DNA of 45,842 nt from a candidate division WWE3 bacterium (GCA_003599255.1 QZJF01000011.1:1-45842), one strand, 5' to 3'. Positions 17,312 to 26,591 are shown, counted from the first letter of the stretch. Numbers and translations: made by a program. Notes: a model not told the origin generated them from the sequence alone.

Positions 17312-19876
17312 TTATTTACCGTGACAATGTTTGTATTTTTTACCGCTTCCACAAGGACAGGGATCGTTGCGCCCCACTTTTTCTTTGCCGGAAACTACTT
17401 TTTCCACCTTCAATTCCCTACCGGATTCATCCACATATCGCGGGTTATCGCTACCTTCTCCTGCAGCACCGGCGGCATATTCTTCTGAAACCCCGGATTC
17501 CAGCTCACTGTGCTGATACTGAAGATTCCTGAATAGACTTTCACGTTGAGGTTTAACTGAGACGTTTTCTTTATCAAAGCTTATCAATCTTTGGCCTATG
17601 GTCGAATAAATCCTGGATACCAATATAGAGAATCTCTCATGTCCCTCCTTTTTGTACTCAACCATGGGGTCGCGTTGGGCATATCCTCTCAGGCCGATAC
17701 CCTCCCTAATCTGATCCATATCTACCAAATGCTCCATCCAAAGAATATCCACGACCGGGCGACTGGCTTCGGAAACTATCGCACCCCACAGTTTTTTACC
17801 GAATTCTTTTTTCTTTGCTTGCCAAATTGAAGGGTCAAAACCTGAATTCTCCTGCAGTTTTTGTATGAACCAGTCTTCATTTTCATCGTTTCCGTTGGCA
17901 ATTTCCAAAATCCTTCTGCGAAGTTTGTATACAACATCTCTGTGGACGTTCATGACGTCGTCCATCTCCACAACATGCTTTCGGCGGTCAAAGTTAAAAC
18001 CTTCTACCTTTTTTTGTGCATTTTCAATCGACTTTGTAACCAGACCGGCCTCCATAGGCACCGTGTCATCAAGTCCGAATTTGTCCATTATCCTTTGGAT
18101 AGACTCACCGCCAAAAATCCTCATCAAATCATCCTGTAAGGAAACATAAAATCTTGAGGAGCCTGGATCTCCTTGACGTCCCGCTCTTCCTCTTAACTGA
18201 TTGTCTATCCTTCTGGATTCGTGTCTTTCGGTGCCTATTACATGTAGACCGCCAATTTTCTTTACTTCTTCATGCTCATTAACTTCCGGAGGATCTCCTC
18301 CAAGAATTATGTCAACACCACGGCCTGCCATGTTTGTTGATATCGTCACTGAGCCCTTTTTGCCAGCTTGGGCTATAATCAAAGCTTCCCGTTCATGATT
18401 TTTAGCGTTCAAAATTTCGTGGGGAACGCCCCGCCTTTTCAAAAGTTCGTGTAGGAGCTCACTCTTTTCCACTGATGTTGTACCGACCAACACCGGTTGC
18501 CCCAGTTTATTCCTCTCTACTATCTCATCTGCTACAGCCCTAAACTTTCCTGCCTCGGATTTATAAACCATATCATTGTTATCTATTCGAATGTTGGGCT
18601 TATTGGTGGGTATTGATACAACATCAAGCTTATAGATTTTATAAAATTCCTCAGCTTCGGTAACGGCAGTACCCGTCATACCTGCCAGCTTTGTGTACAT
18701 TCTAAAATAATTCTGATAAGAGATTTCTCCAAGAGTCTTGGATTCCTTTTGAATTTCGACACCCTCTTTTGCCTCTATGGCTTGGTGTAATCCATGAGAA
18801 AACCTGTTGTTCTCAAGAATCCTTCCTGTGAACTGATCGACAATCATTACTTTCCCGTTTTTTACGACGTAATCCTTATCCTTTTCAAAAAGAGCGTGGG
18901 CAGTCAGGGCTTGTTCAATTAAATGAACCATTTCAAAATCTTCTTCATACAAGTTTTTTGCCCCCAAGAGACGCTCAACTCTGCGTATACCGAAATCGGT
19001 TAGGGTAGCATTCCTGAACTTTTCTTCAACTTCGTAATCGGTGTCTTTTGATAATGACTTAACAATCCTGTCGGCCTCGGCATATCTTTCTGAGGAGCGC
19101 TCATCACTGGTGGAAATAATAAGAGGAGTCCTTGCCATATCAATTAAAATTGAGTCCACCTCGTCAACAATTGCGAAATAATGCTCTCCCCAACTGCCAT
19201 TGGGATTTGTTTGCACCATCTGATCAAGTGAGGCAACCATGTTGTCCCTTAAATAATCAAAACCAAACTGGTGGTTCGTACCATAAACAATGTCTGCTTT
19301 ATAAGCCTCCTGTTTTGGTACTGCTTTCAGGTGGGTTGCATAAGAGTCCTCAAATTCTGCGCTGACATACTCTGAATCATAAACAAAACCTTTTTCCTCC
19401 ATTATTACACCCACTTTTATTCCAAGATAATCATAAAGAGGCCCCATCCACCCGGCACCGTGTCGAGAAAGATAATCATTTGGAGTAACCAAATGAACTC
19501 CCCTTCCCGTTAAACTATTCAAATACAGAGGTAAGGTTGCAGTTAATGTTTTTCCTTCTCCAGTCTTTTGTTCAGAAATTTTACCTTGATGTAGCGCCAT
19601 ACCTGCCATTAATTGGACATCGAAATGTCTCATATTTAATACCCGTTTTCCCGCTTCTCTCACCACGGAAAAAGCTTCGGGCAGTATTTCGTCCAAATAT
19701 TTTTTTTGCGTATCCAGAGACATTCCTTTTAGTTCATTCTGCCAACTATTTGTTTTAGCTACAAGCTCTTCCCTGGACAAACCCTGTACTTCGGTCTCCA
19801 GCTTATTAATCTGGTCTACCACCGGTTTTAGTACTCTTATCTGTTTTTCGTTAGAATCAAAGAGAAAATTTAACAT
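17312..19876 (-). CDS. secA: Preprotein translocase ATPase SecA
   Basis: SecA drives post-translational export through SecYEG. The 854-residue protein has normal length: Walker A GEGKT at 106-110 (within SEQKTGEGKTLTA), the DEVD Walker B at 238-241, the NMAGRGVDIILGG motif, the QLRGRAGRQGDPG motif VI, and a C-terminal SEC-C zinc motif CPCGSGKKYKHCH. The preprotein crosslinking region (YGTNHQFGFDYLRDNM) is intact. The start is ATG 19874-19876. It is the last gene of serS-methyltransferase-uppP-secA; its downstream gap holds the SPFH cassette promoter and only a weak A+T hairpin. Confidence 0.98.
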   Translation of the reverse strand: MLNFLFDSNEKQIRVLKPVVDQINKLETEVQGLSREELVAKTNSWQNELKGMSLDTQKKYLDEILPEAFSVVREAGKRVLNMRHFDVQLMAGMALHQGKISEQKTGEGKTLTATLPLYLNSLTGRGVHLVTPNDYLSRHGAGWMGPLYDYLGIKVGVIMEEKGFVYDSEYVSAEFEDSYATHLKAVPKQEAYKADIVYGTNHQFGFDYLRDNMVASLDQMVQTNPNGSWGEHYFAIVDEVDSILIDMARTPLIISTSDERSSERYAEADRIVKSLSKDTDYEVEEKFRNATLTDFGIRRVERLLGAKNLYEEDFEMVHLIEQALTAHALFEKDKDYVVKNGKVMIVDQFTGRILENNRFSHGLHQAIEAKEGVEIQKESKTLGEISYQNYFRMYTKLAGMTGTAVTEAEEFYKIYKLDVVSIPTNKPNIRIDNNDMVYKSEAGKFRAVADEIVERNKLGQPVLVGTTSVEKSELLHELLKRRGVPHEILNAKNHEREALIIAQAGKKGSVTISTNMAGRGVDIILGGDPPEVNEHEEVKKIGGLHVIGTERHESRRIDNQLRGRAGRQGDPGSSRFYVSLQDDLMRIFGGESIQRIMDKFGLDDTVPMEAGLVTKSIENAQKKVEGFNFDRRKHVVEMDDVMNVHRDVVYKLRRRILEIANGNDENEDWFIQKLQENSGFDPSIWQAKKKEFGKKLWGAIVSEASRPVVDILWMEHLVDMDQIREGIGLRGYAQRDPMVEYKKEGHERFSILVSRIYSTIGQRLISFDKENVSVKPQRESLFRNLQYQHSELESGVSEEYAAGAAGEGSDNPRYVDESGRELKVEKVVSGKEKVGRNDPCPCGSGKKYKHCHGK

Positions 19877-19914
19877 AACATTGAGATTATACCATCAGGC
19901 ATTTAAGCCGGAAT

Positions 19915-20721
19915 TTAAAAAATAATTAGGGATAGAATCAAAAAAAGCACTATACGGTATACAACAAACACATATAAAGTATTTTTCTTCACAAACTCCA
20001 GGAGTATCTTTATTGCCGCCAGTCCCACAACAAAACTGCTGATAAACCCGAAACCCAAAACACCGAATGATACATCGCTGCCGGTCCATTCGGTTGATAG
20101 TAGTTTGTAAAATCCTGCGGCAAAAATAATTGGAATAGACAGCAAAAAAGAATATCTGGCGGCGTTTTCCCTGGTCAAGCCAAGAAACATCCCTCCTGAG
20201 ATTGTGGACCCGGAGCGTGAAAAACCGGGAAAAAGTGCCAAAGATTGAAATAATCCTATTAAAAAACTCTTTTTATATGTGATTTTATTATCTTCGCGTT
20301 TAAGGAGTTTCTCGGCAAAATATATTAACAGAGCGCCGGCCATCAGAAACAACATCACACTTTCTACACTCCTGAAATATGTTTCAAAAGCATCCTCAAA
20401 AAAGAAACCCAGTAATCCGGCCGGAATGCATCCAACAACTATCTTGAGAGCCAATGCGCCATTCTCGGTATATTTTCCTAACGCAAATCCAAAGGAGGAG
20501 AAATCAGCAAAAAAATTTCTAGCAATATTCCAAATGTCTTTCCAAAAATAAACACTAAGCGCACATGCCGTTGCAATATGCATCGTTGTGTCAAAGACTA
20601 CAGGCTGCTCGCGCCAGTTTAAGAGAATCGGGAAGATAACAAGATGTCCTGATGAAGAAATGGGTAAAAATTCCGTAAGACCCTGGACCGCGCCTAAAAC
20701 CACGGCCTGAAAAACACTCAT
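19915..20721 (-). CDS. uppP: Undecaprenyl-diphosphatase
   Basis: UppP (BacA) dephosphorylates undecaprenyl diphosphate to recycle the lipid carrier for wall and polysaccharide synthesis. The 268-residue, multi-span protein carries the (E/Q)xxxE motif as Q13-E17 inside VQGLTEFLPISSSGH, with H26, and the second signature PGFSRSGST. Length and motif order are normal for the family. The ATG overlaps the TGA stop of the upstream methyltransferase gene (ATGA), which indicates translational coupling. secA follows after 38 bases. Confidence 0.96.
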   Translation of the reverse strand: MSVFQAVVLGAVQGLTEFLPISSSGHLVIFPILLNWREQPVVFDTTMHIATACALSVYFWKDIWNIARNFFADFSSFGFALGKYTENGALALKIVVGCIPAGLLGFFFEDAFETYFRSVESVMLFLMAGALLIYFAEKLLKREDNKITYKKSFLIGLFQSLALFPGFSRSGSTISGGMFLGLTRENAARYSFLLSIPIIFAAGFYKLLSTEWTGSDVSFGVLGFGFISSFVVGLAAIKILLEFVKKNTLYVFVVYRIVLFLILSLIIF

Positions 20722-21422
20722 TCGTGATTAACAATAGCGTAAATAAGTACGTTATCGCTGTTTGTATATCCTGCTACTACAAGGTTTTTGACACTAGGGA
20801 AGAACTCACTGACGTAATCGATGAAAATATTAACATCGTCCTGATGTTCTTCTCTATATATCCTATTAAATATAATTATTCCTCCCGGTTTTATAAGTCT
20901 TTTTAAGGCAGCAATGAAATTACCTGACTTTCCTAAATCCGGAAATTTTTCCCCTATATAAATATCGACTAACAGGCCATCATATGAATACTCAGGTATT
21001 TCGAACTCATCCGGTTCTATTACTACTCTCATTGCGTCCGCCACTATAACCCTGTGATTAGGAACCGAATCCAAATCAAAGTAGTTCTTGGCTATATCAA
21101 CCATTACCTGGTCAATATCAACACTGGTAATGTGGACATTTGGGAAATTGTTATGTATCAAATGCACCAGAGTCCCTCCACCAAGACCTAAAATAAACAT
21201 GTTACTTAAGTCGGGTTTATTCTCTTTTAGAATGTCCACTACTTTACCCCAGTACAATCTTGAACAATTAGGAGCAAAGTGACTTATAGACTGATCAATA
21301 TTATCTACCCTGATTTTACGGGTACCGTTATTTAGTTCAATAACCTTTATGTGGCCGTTATATTGCGATTCTGTTTCAAATAGTATTTTCGGGCCATGTA
21401 GCCCGGTGAATATATTCATCAA
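20718..21422 (-). CDS. Spermidine-synthase-like SAM-binding protein
   Basis: A 234-residue Rossmann-fold protein of the polyamine-synthase/methyltransferase superfamily. The glycine-rich motif FILGLGGGTLVHL and the acidic VDIDQVMVDIAKNYFDL that follows it are present, and a later LLVDIYIGE replaces the catalytic DxTDP-type motif of true spermidine synthases. It lacks the N-terminal beta-barrel signature of SpeE, so polyamine synthesis is doubtful; a methyltransferase of unknown target is equally possible. MM at the N-terminus leaves two adjacent possible starts. It lies 19 bases after serS and is coupled to uppP. Confidence 0.75.
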   Translation of the reverse strand: MMNIFTGLHGPKILFETESQYNGHIKVIELNNGTRKIRVDNIDQSISHFAPNCSRLYWGKVVDILKENKPDLSNMFILGLGGGTLVHLIHNNFPNVHITSVDIDQVMVDIAKNYFDLDSVPNHRVIVADAMRVVIEPDEFEIPEYSYDGLLVDIYIGEKFPDLGKSGNFIAALKRLIKPGGIIIFNRIYREEHQDDVNIFIDYVSEFFPSVKNLVVAGYTNSDNVLIYAIVNHE

Positions 21423-21441
21423 ACCCCATTATATGACATTT

Positions 21442-22716
21442 TTACCTTGCTGGCTCGATTTTATCGAATCCCGTATACGATCTCAACACTTCCGGAACCG
21501 AAACACTGCCATCTTCCTGCTGATAATTTTCCAAAACTGCAGCCAAAAGACGCGGTGTGGCGGCAACAGTGTTGTTTATGGTACTAACGTATTTTAGCTT
21601 TCCTTCCCTGTCTTTATACCTGATATTCAACCTCCTAGCCTGAAACTCAAGGAAATAAGAATCCGAATGAGTTTCTTTATATGATTCCTGTGAAGGGAAC
21701 CAGGTTTCAATATCGTATTTCTTCCTCTGGCCTGCCCCCATATCTCCGGTACACATCAATAGCACCCTATAAGGTAGTCTCAACGCCTTCAGAATATCCT
21801 CGGCATACCCGAGCATCTTATCGTGCCATTCACGTGATAAATCCTCCCCCTCGGGCAAAAGCACCACTTGCTCGACTTTGGTAAAGTAATGGACTCTGAA
21901 AACTCCCTTTGTGTCCTTCCCATAACCACCCACTTCTCTTCTAAAACACGGACTTTGACCTGTAAGTAGTACCGGCAATTGCGACTCATCGAGTACTTCG
22001 TCGGCATAGTATGAAGTCAAAGAGACCTCCGCAGTACCTACAAGCGCTTGACCTTCCTGAGTCGTATAGTGGTCTTCGCTCCCCCAGGGAAAGTATCCAG
22101 TTCCCACGAAATACTTCTTATCCAGCATTACGGGAACATTCATTGGTGTAAAACCCTGTTGGATCATATGGTCGAGTGCAAACCTAAGAATAGCCTGCTC
22201 AAGAAGCATACCTTTACCGGCCAGAAAATAGGATCTGAATCCGCCCAATTTTGCACCCCGTTTTGTATCAATTATTCCAAGGGACTCTCCTAGGTCCAGA
22301 TGGTCCTTAGGCTTAAAAGTAAACTCTGGCAGAGTACCATCTTGTTTGATAACTTTGTTTCCTTCCTCGTTCTCACCATAGGGTACATCGGCAGCAGGGA
22401 CATTTGGAACCCAAAGCATCATTCCATCGATACGCTCCTTTAGATTTTTGAGTTCTTCCTCCATTTCCTGGAGTTCTTCCTTTACGTTCTTAGCTTCGTC
22501 CAACAATTTAGCTTTCTCCTCAGGCGACACTCTTGAAATATCTTTCGACAAACTGTTTCTAAGATTTCTATGTAATTCAACTTTTCGGAGCAGCTCGGAG
22601 TAAGTATCGTGTAAATTTACCAATTCATCGATATCTACCGTGCCTTCAAGCTGCTTGTCATGAAGCGCTTTTTTGACAGTTTCCTTATTTTCTTTTATGT
22701 ACCTGATATCAAGCAT
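21442..22716 (-). CDS. serS: Seryl-tRNA synthetase
   Basis: A class II aminoacyl-tRNA synthetase charging tRNA-Ser. The N-terminal coiled-coil arm (about residues 27-105) precedes the catalytic core with motif 2 (CFRREVGGYGKDTKG) and motif 3 (NNTVAATPRLLAAVLENYQ). In motif 3 the usual NGSG-type run reads NNTV, within the family's known spread. I use ATG 22714-22716 (MLDIRYIKENKE), the family's standard N-terminus; an upstream TTG would add five residues. A strong promoter lies upstream. I saw no T-box consensus in the leader. Confidence 0.96.
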   Translation of the reverse strand: MLDIRYIKENKETVKKALHDKQLEGTVDIDELVNLHDTYSELLRKVELHRNLRNSLSKDISRVSPEEKAKLLDEAKNVKEELQEMEEELKNLKERIDGMMLWVPNVPAADVPYGENEEGNKVIKQDGTLPEFTFKPKDHLDLGESLGIIDTKRGAKLGGFRSYFLAGKGMLLEQAILRFALDHMIQQGFTPMNVPVMLDKKYFVGTGYFPWGSEDHYTTQEGQALVGTAEVSLTSYYADEVLDESQLPVLLTGQSPCFRREVGGYGKDTKGVFRVHYFTKVEQVVLLPEGEDLSREWHDKMLGYAEDILKALRLPYRVLLMCTGDMGAGQRKKYDIETWFPSQESYKETHSDSYFLEFQARRLNIRYKDREGKLKYVSTINNTVAATPRLLAAVLENYQQEDGSVSVPEVLRSYTGFDKIEPAR

Positions 22717-22758
22717 TTTTATCCGTTTCAAAATTTATAACCTTAGGTAAAGAAGTGC

Positions 22759-22918
22759 CTTCGGTGCAGTAACCACTTGTTGCAATTCCTTTTTATAATG
22801 GTAATATAGATTTCGAATCTTTGAATGTCAACGAAAAGACAGCTTTGGGTGCAGATATAACCTTGGTTTTACACCCCAAAGAACACTTAAACGGAAAGAG
22901 AAAAGGGGTGAATTCACC
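22759..22918. repeat. Direct and inverted repeats in the serS-infA divergent region
   Basis: An imperfect direct repeat occurs at 22759-22774 and 22843-22862 (shared GGTGCAG followed by TAACC). Inverted elements overlap it: CTTTGGGTG (22843-22851) pairs with CACCCCAAAG (22872-22881) with one bulge; CACCCC (22872-22877) can instead pair with GGGGTG (22905-22910); and GGTGAATTCACC (22907-22918) is a perfect palindrome three bases before the infA -35 box. This could be a set of operators or mutually exclusive RNA hairpins; no promoter was clearly placed to transcribe it as RNA. Confidence 0.45.
22803..22831 (-). promoter_or_regulatory. Promoter for serS
   Basis: TTGACA (22831-22826), 17 bases, TATATT (22808-22803) on the minus strand. 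Initiation near 22796 gives a leader of about 80 bases containing an AAGTG/CACTT hairpin. Confidence 0.8.
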
Positions 22919-22921
22919 TCA

Positions 22922-22950
22922 TTGACCTTGCCCTGGGGTTTTGGTAGAAT
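22922..22950 (+). promoter_or_regulatory. Promoter for the infA-alpha operon
   Basis: TTGACC (22922-22927), 17 bases, TAGAAT (22945-22950). Initiation near 22957 gives a leader of about 50 bases before infA. The perfect palindrome at 22907-22918 sits directly upstream. Confidence 0.8.
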
Positions 22951-23008
22951 CTTCCGCGTCAAGCTGTATTAATTCTATTAATAACAGAAAGATTCATAAA
23001 CCTAATTA

Positions 23009-23236
23009 ATGAGTAGTAAGGACACAATTACAAAAGACGGAAAAGTAACTGAATCGCTCATGGGCGGTATGTTCAAGATAGAGCTTGACGGCGAAGAGGA
23101 GACTCGTGAGGTCCTCGGAACGCTTTCCGGCAAAATGAGAAAGTTCAAGATTAAAATCTTACCCGGAGATAGAGTGAAAATTGAATTTTCACATCATGAC
23201 CTGACCCGGGGAAGAATATCTTTCAGATATAGGTAA
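23009..23236 (+). CDS. infA: Translation initiation factor IF-1
   Basis: A single S1/OB-fold protein that binds the ribosomal A site during initiation. The 75-residue product has normal length and shows [18 protein letters not shown], the [20 protein letters not shown] stretch and [11 protein letters not shown], which correspond to the E. coli order. The start at 23009 follows a promoter and about 50 bases of leader with no clear Shine-Dalgarno. It heads the plus-strand alpha operon, its usual position next to rpmJ and rpsM. Confidence 0.96.
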   Translation: MSSKDTITKDGKVTESLMGGMFKIELDGEEETREVLGTLSGKMRKFKIKILPGDRVKIEFSHHDLTRGRISFRYR

Positions 23237-23242
23237 GAAATT

Positions 23243-23359
23243 ATGAAGGTACGATCGTCAATAAAACCTATTTGCAGAGAATGCAAAATTATAAAACGGA
23301 AAGGTGTGCTTAGAGTTATTTGCAAAAGAAATCCTAAGCATAAGCAAAGACAAGGATAA
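23243..23359 (+). CDS. rpmJ: Ribosomal protein L36
   Basis: A 38-codon gene six bases after infA. The product begins [15 protein letters not shown] and ends NPKHKQRQG, with the zinc ligands C11, C14, C27 and H33 at the same positions as in E. coli L36 (zinc-binding form). The stop TAA is at 23357-23359, six bases before rpsM. Confidence 0.97.
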   Translation: MKVRSSIKPICRECKIIKRKGVLRVICKRNPKHKQRQG

Positions 23360-23365
23360 TTTATT

Positions 23366-23752
23366 ATGGCAAGACTTGCAGGCGTAGACATACCAAATGA
23401 AAAAAGAGTCGAGGTAGCATTAACTTATGTAAAAGGTGTAGGTTTGACAACAGCAAAAAAGATTCTTAAGAAAACCGGCATTAGCTCTGATGTTAGAGTA
23501 AAGGATTTGAGCGAAGCCGATCTTGCAAACATTCAGAGTACTATTGTACAATTCGAAATCCCTGTAGAAGGCGAATTGAGAAGAGTAGTCAGCCAAAGTA
23601 TCCGCCGACTGCAAGAAAATGGCAGCTACAGAGGCTCAAGACACAAGTCGGGACTTCCGGCAAGGGGCCAAAGAACACGATCCAATGCCAGAACCAGAAA
23701 AGGAAAAAGAAAGACAGTCGGAGGACAGAAAAAGAAATTAGCCAAGAAATAA
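23366..23752 (+). CDS. rpsM: Ribosomal protein S13
   Basis: A 30S head protein that forms intersubunit bridges and contacts P-site tRNA. The 128-residue product begins [19 protein letters not shown], has the helix-two-turn-helix region ([15 protein letters not shown]) and the basic tail [20 protein letters not shown]. Length is slightly above the usual 115-125 owing to a lysine-rich C-terminus. It lies between rpmJ and rpsK, the standard order. Confidence 0.97.
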   Translation: MARLAGVDIPNEKRVEVALTYVKGVGLTTAKKILKKTGISSDVRVKDLSEADLANIQSTIVQFEIPVEGELRRVVSQSIRRLQENGSYRGSRHKSGLPARGQRTRSNARTRKGKRKTVGGQKKKLAKK

Positions 23753-23766
23753 TATTTTTATAAAAT

Positions 23767-24150
23767 ATGGCAAAAGCGAAAACTAAGAAAAAAGAAACAA
23801 GACAAATACATAGTGGCAGGGTGTATATCACCGCCGGCTTTAATAATACTTTAATTACAATTACTGATTCTGACGGTAACACAATTGTATCTGGAAGCGC
23901 AGGAAAAGTCGGATTCAAGGGATCCCGACGTGCTACGCCCTATGCTGCAACAAAAGCAACCGAGGCAATAGCACTTCAGGCAGCTAATCTAGGCTTAAAA
24001 GAAGTATCTGTCGTAGTTAAGGGACCGGGTTTAGGAAGAATTTCATCAATAAAAGCTCTTAAAACGGCAGGACTTAATGTAGTATCAATTTCTGACACTA
24101 CGCCCATTCCTCATAATGGGTGCAGACCTAAGAAGAAAAGAAGAGTCTAA
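23767..24150 (+). CDS. rpsK: Ribosomal protein S11
   Basis: S11 forms the 30S platform near the Shine-Dalgarno helix. The 127-residue protein has a basic N-terminus, GRVYITAGFNNTLITITD, GSRRATPYAATKATE and the C-terminal PIPHNGCRPKKKRRV signature. Its TAA shares the last A with the ATG of rpsD (TAATG), so the two are probably translationally coupled. Confidence 0.97.
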   Translation: MAKAKTKKKETRQIHSGRVYITAGFNNTLITITDSDGNTIVSGSAGKVGFKGSRRATPYAATKATEAIALQAANLGLKEVSVVVKGPGLGRISSIKALKTAGLNVVSISDTTPIPHNGCRPKKKRRV

Positions 24151-24752
24151 TGGCTAGAAACGCAGGACCAAAATGCAGAATGTGCCGAAGAGAAGGCATG
24201 AAACTATACCTCAAAGGAACAAAATGTGAGGGGGATAAGTGTACCTTGAACAAACGCAATCAGGCTCCCGGACAGCACGGGACAAGCAGAAGAAGTCTTT
24301 CAAATTACGGTAAGCAACTTAGGGAAAAACAAAAAGCTAAAAGAATATACGGAATTCTGGAAAAGCAATTTTCAAATTATGTGGGAAAAGCTTTGAAAAC
24401 TAAAGGGGTTACAGGGGAAGTCTTACTCCATAACCTTGAGACTAGATTTGATAACGTTGTATACAGAAGCGGTTTCGCGGTATCCCGCGGACAGGCCAGA
24501 CAATTCATAAGAAATGGCCTTTTTCTCGTGAATGATAAAAAGGTGGATATACCATCGCAGCAACTTAAAGTAGGAGATATAATTAAACCTGTAAGTTTTG
24601 AGAAAATTCAACTAAGAGAGGGATTTGTTCTTCCCGAATGGCTGGAGGCCAATGTCAAGGAAAAATATGTAAAATTTTCCAGGCTTCCCAACCAGGATGA
24701 TGTTCAGGAAAGAATAGATATTCCTCTAATAGTCGAATACTATTCCAGGTAA
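24150..24752 (+). CDS. rpsD: Ribosomal protein S4 (zinc-binding form)
   Basis: A primary 16S binder of 200 residues. The N-terminus carries four cysteines (C9, C12, C26, C31) that form the zinc site of C+ type S4, then NQAPGQHGTSRR and an S4 RNA-binding domain at about 90-155 (NLETRFDNVVYRSGFA; RQFIRNGLFLVNDKKVDIPS). In E. coli S4 is also the translational repressor of the alpha operon; no equivalent pseudoknot was identified here. It overlaps rpsK by one base. Confidence 0.97.
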   Translation: MARNAGPKCRMCRREGMKLYLKGTKCEGDKCTLNKRNQAPGQHGTSRRSLSNYGKQLREKQKAKRIYGILEKQFSNYVGKALKTKGVTGEVLLHNLETRFDNVVYRSGFAVSRGQARQFIRNGLFLVNDKKVDIPSQQLKVGDIIKPVSFEKIQLREGFVLPEWLEANVKEKYVKFSRLPNQDDVQERIDIPLIVEYYSR

Positions 24753-24783
24753 TTAATTAAATTTAGAAAGTTTTAAAAAGAAT

Positions 24784-25698
24784 ATGCAAGTAAATATAGA
24801 AAACACAAAAATCGAGACACTTAAAGAGAGTAAAAATTTAGGAATTTATAGCATTGAACCACTTCCCACAGGATTTGGCGCTACTCTGGGCAATTCTCTA
24901 AGACGAATATTGCTCACATCGTTGAAGGGTGCCGCAGTGACTCAAATAAAGATCAACGGGGCAAATCATCAATTCACGACGCTGCCGGGAATCAAGGAAG
25001 ACATAGTGGAGATGACTCTCAATCTTAAAAAACTTAAGTTTAAACTTCATGGAGATGAAACAGTTATAGCAACTATAAAGAAAAAAGGTCCGGGTGCTGT
25101 AACCGGAGCAGACATTACTGTTTCCTCGGAAGCCGAGGTTATGAACAAAGACCAGCATATTGCGACACTTGCCAATAATAAAGCCGAGATTAACATGGAA
25201 CTCGTAATAGAATCAGGAACCGGTTACTCACCCATGGAAGAACGACAAACATCAAAAATTGGAGTTATTGTTTTGGATTCTCTGTTCTCACCTATTCTAA
25301 GATCCACCTATGAAATTGAGCCTACAAGATTTGGAAGAAAAGCCGACTTGGATAAATTAATACTGACCGTCGAAACGGATGGAAGCATATCTCCAAAGAA
25401 TGCAATTAAGGAAAGTGCAGAAATTCTCAGATCATATTATGAGCATATTCTAAAATGGGAAGCACCGTCCGAGGCGGAAGAAGAACCAAAAGAAAATAAA
25501 GTCAAACATACGGAAACAATTTCAATAGATGAACTACCGCTACAAACAAGAACGGTAAACGCGTTGAAGAAACACGGGATAGAATCACTTCAACAACTGG
25601 CAAAGAAATCGGACGAAGAAATTTCCGATATTAAAAATTTGGGTGAAAAATCACTAACCGAAATCAAGAAACTGCTCGAAAAAGAAGGTTACAGATAA
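24784..25698 (+). CDS. rpoA: RNA polymerase alpha subunit
   Basis: The 304-residue subunit has the N-terminal dimerisation domain (GFGATLGNSLRRILLTSLKG; ESGTGYSPMEERQ; PTRFGRKADLDKLIL), an acidic linker (about 225-245, EAEEEPKENK) and the helix-hairpin-helix C-terminal domain (SIDELPLQTRTVNALKKHGI; IKNLGEKSLTEIKKLL). The protein is complete, so response to UP elements and activators through the CTD is possible. It follows rpsD by 31 bases and ends one base before rplQ. Confidence 0.97.
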   Translation: MQVNIENTKIETLKESKNLGIYSIEPLPTGFGATLGNSLRRILLTSLKGAAVTQIKINGANHQFTTLPGIKEDIVEMTLNLKKLKFKLHGDETVIATIKKKGPGAVTGADITVSSEAEVMNKDQHIATLANNKAEINMELVIESGTGYSPMEERQTSKIGVIVLDSLFSPILRSTYEIEPTRFGRKADLDKLILTVETDGSISPKNAIKESAEILRSYYEHILKWEAPSEAEEEPKENKVKHTETISIDELPLQTRTVNALKKHGIESLQQLAKKSDEEISDIKNLGEKSLTEIKKLLEKEGYR

Positions 25699-25699
25699 C

Positions 25700-26164
25700 A
25701 TGAGACATAGAGTAAATAAAAAGAGAATAAACAGAGACAAAGATCACATGAGATCGTTATTGATGAATTTATCGACAGAGCTAATCATCCACGAAAAAGT
25801 AGAAACTACACTCGCAAAGGCAAAACTTCTGAAGCCTCACATTGAGAAGATGATTACTTATGCTGGAAAAGCCCAAAAAACCGATGATAAAATCAAAAAG
25901 TACAACGTGGTCAGAAACCTTAATAGGAAACTTGGGGAGTCTGAAGCAATTAAAAAACTTGTAAATGATATTGCCGCGAGATTCCAGGGTACCCCGGGCG
26001 GATATACCAGAATCGTTAAGGTCGGAAATCGGCAGGGAGACAACGCATTACTTGCAAGAATAGAATTCACCAAAGATGCAACTCCTAAAGCTGCCAAATC
26101 CAAACAAAAAAAGAACGTAGAAGAAAAGGAAGTAAAAAATTCAGAGTCGCAGGATGCAGAATAA
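25700..26164 (+). CDS. rplQ: Ribosomal protein L17 with charged tail
   Basis: A 50S protein near the tunnel exit. The core begins MRHRVNKKRINRDKDHMRSL (normal E. coli-like start) and includes LIIHEKVETTLAKAKLLKPHIEKM and TPGGYTRIVKVGNRQGDNA. At 154 residues it exceeds the core length of about 116-127 because of a lysine- and glutamate-rich C-terminal tail (about 130-154). It starts one base after rpoA and overlaps rplM by 11 bases. Confidence 0.96.
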   Translation: MRHRVNKKRINRDKDHMRSLLMNLSTELIIHEKVETTLAKAKLLKPHIEKMITYAGKAQKTDDKIKKYNVVRNLNRKLGESEAIKKLVNDIAARFQGTPGGYTRIVKVGNRQGDNALLARIEFTKDATPKAAKSKQKKNVEEKEVKNSESQDAE

Positions 26165-26588
26165 AACAACAGTACCACAGAAACACACAGTAAGGCATGC
26201 TTGGCATTTCATAGATGCTGAGGATAAAACATTAGGAAGACTCGCCTCCGAAGTTGCTAAGTTGTTAATTGGAAAACACAAACCCAATTTTGCCAACAAT
26301 ATTAATGTAGGTGATAATGTGGTGATAACAAATGCTGAAAAAATCTTTGTAACAGGAAAGAAACTGAAAGATAAGGAATATGAATGGTACACAGGATATC
26401 CAAAAGGTCTTAGAAGTGAGGCCTTGGGAAAGAGGTTAAAAAGATCCCCTGTTAGAGTTGTTGAAGATGCAATAAAAGGAATGCTCCCGAACAATAAATT
26501 AAGAAAAGAGAGAATGGGGAAACTTTACGTATATGCTGGAAGTGAGCATCCTCATAAAAGCCAGGAAAAAAATTTGAATAAGATATAA
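26154..26588 (+). CDS. rplM: Ribosomal protein L13
   Basis: An early-assembling 50S protein of 144 residues. It shows RHAWHFIDAEDKTLGRLASE, LIGKHKPNFANNINVGDNVV and the C-terminal RLKVYAGSEHPH-type motif (KLYVYAGSEHPHKSQ). The start inside the end of rplQ is supported because the family N-terminus is present in full. It forms the standard pair with rpsI three bases downstream, attached here to the alpha operon. Confidence 0.97.
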   Translation: MQNKTTVPQKHTVRHAWHFIDAEDKTLGRLASEVAKLLIGKHKPNFANNINVGDNVVITNAEKIFVTGKKLKDKEYEWYTGYPKGLRSEALGKRLKRSPVRVVEDAIKGMLPNNKLRKERMGKLYVYAGSEHPHKSQEKNLNKI

Positions 26589-26591
26589 ATT

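Noticed and set aside
19132-19365. 77-residue plus-strand ORF opposite secA
   Set aside because: It is antisense to the conserved SecA motor and has no ribosome site or domain.
22717-22802. T-box riboswitch upstream of serS
   Set aside because: The conserved T-box sequence and a specifier-loop arrangement could not be found; only a short hairpin is present.
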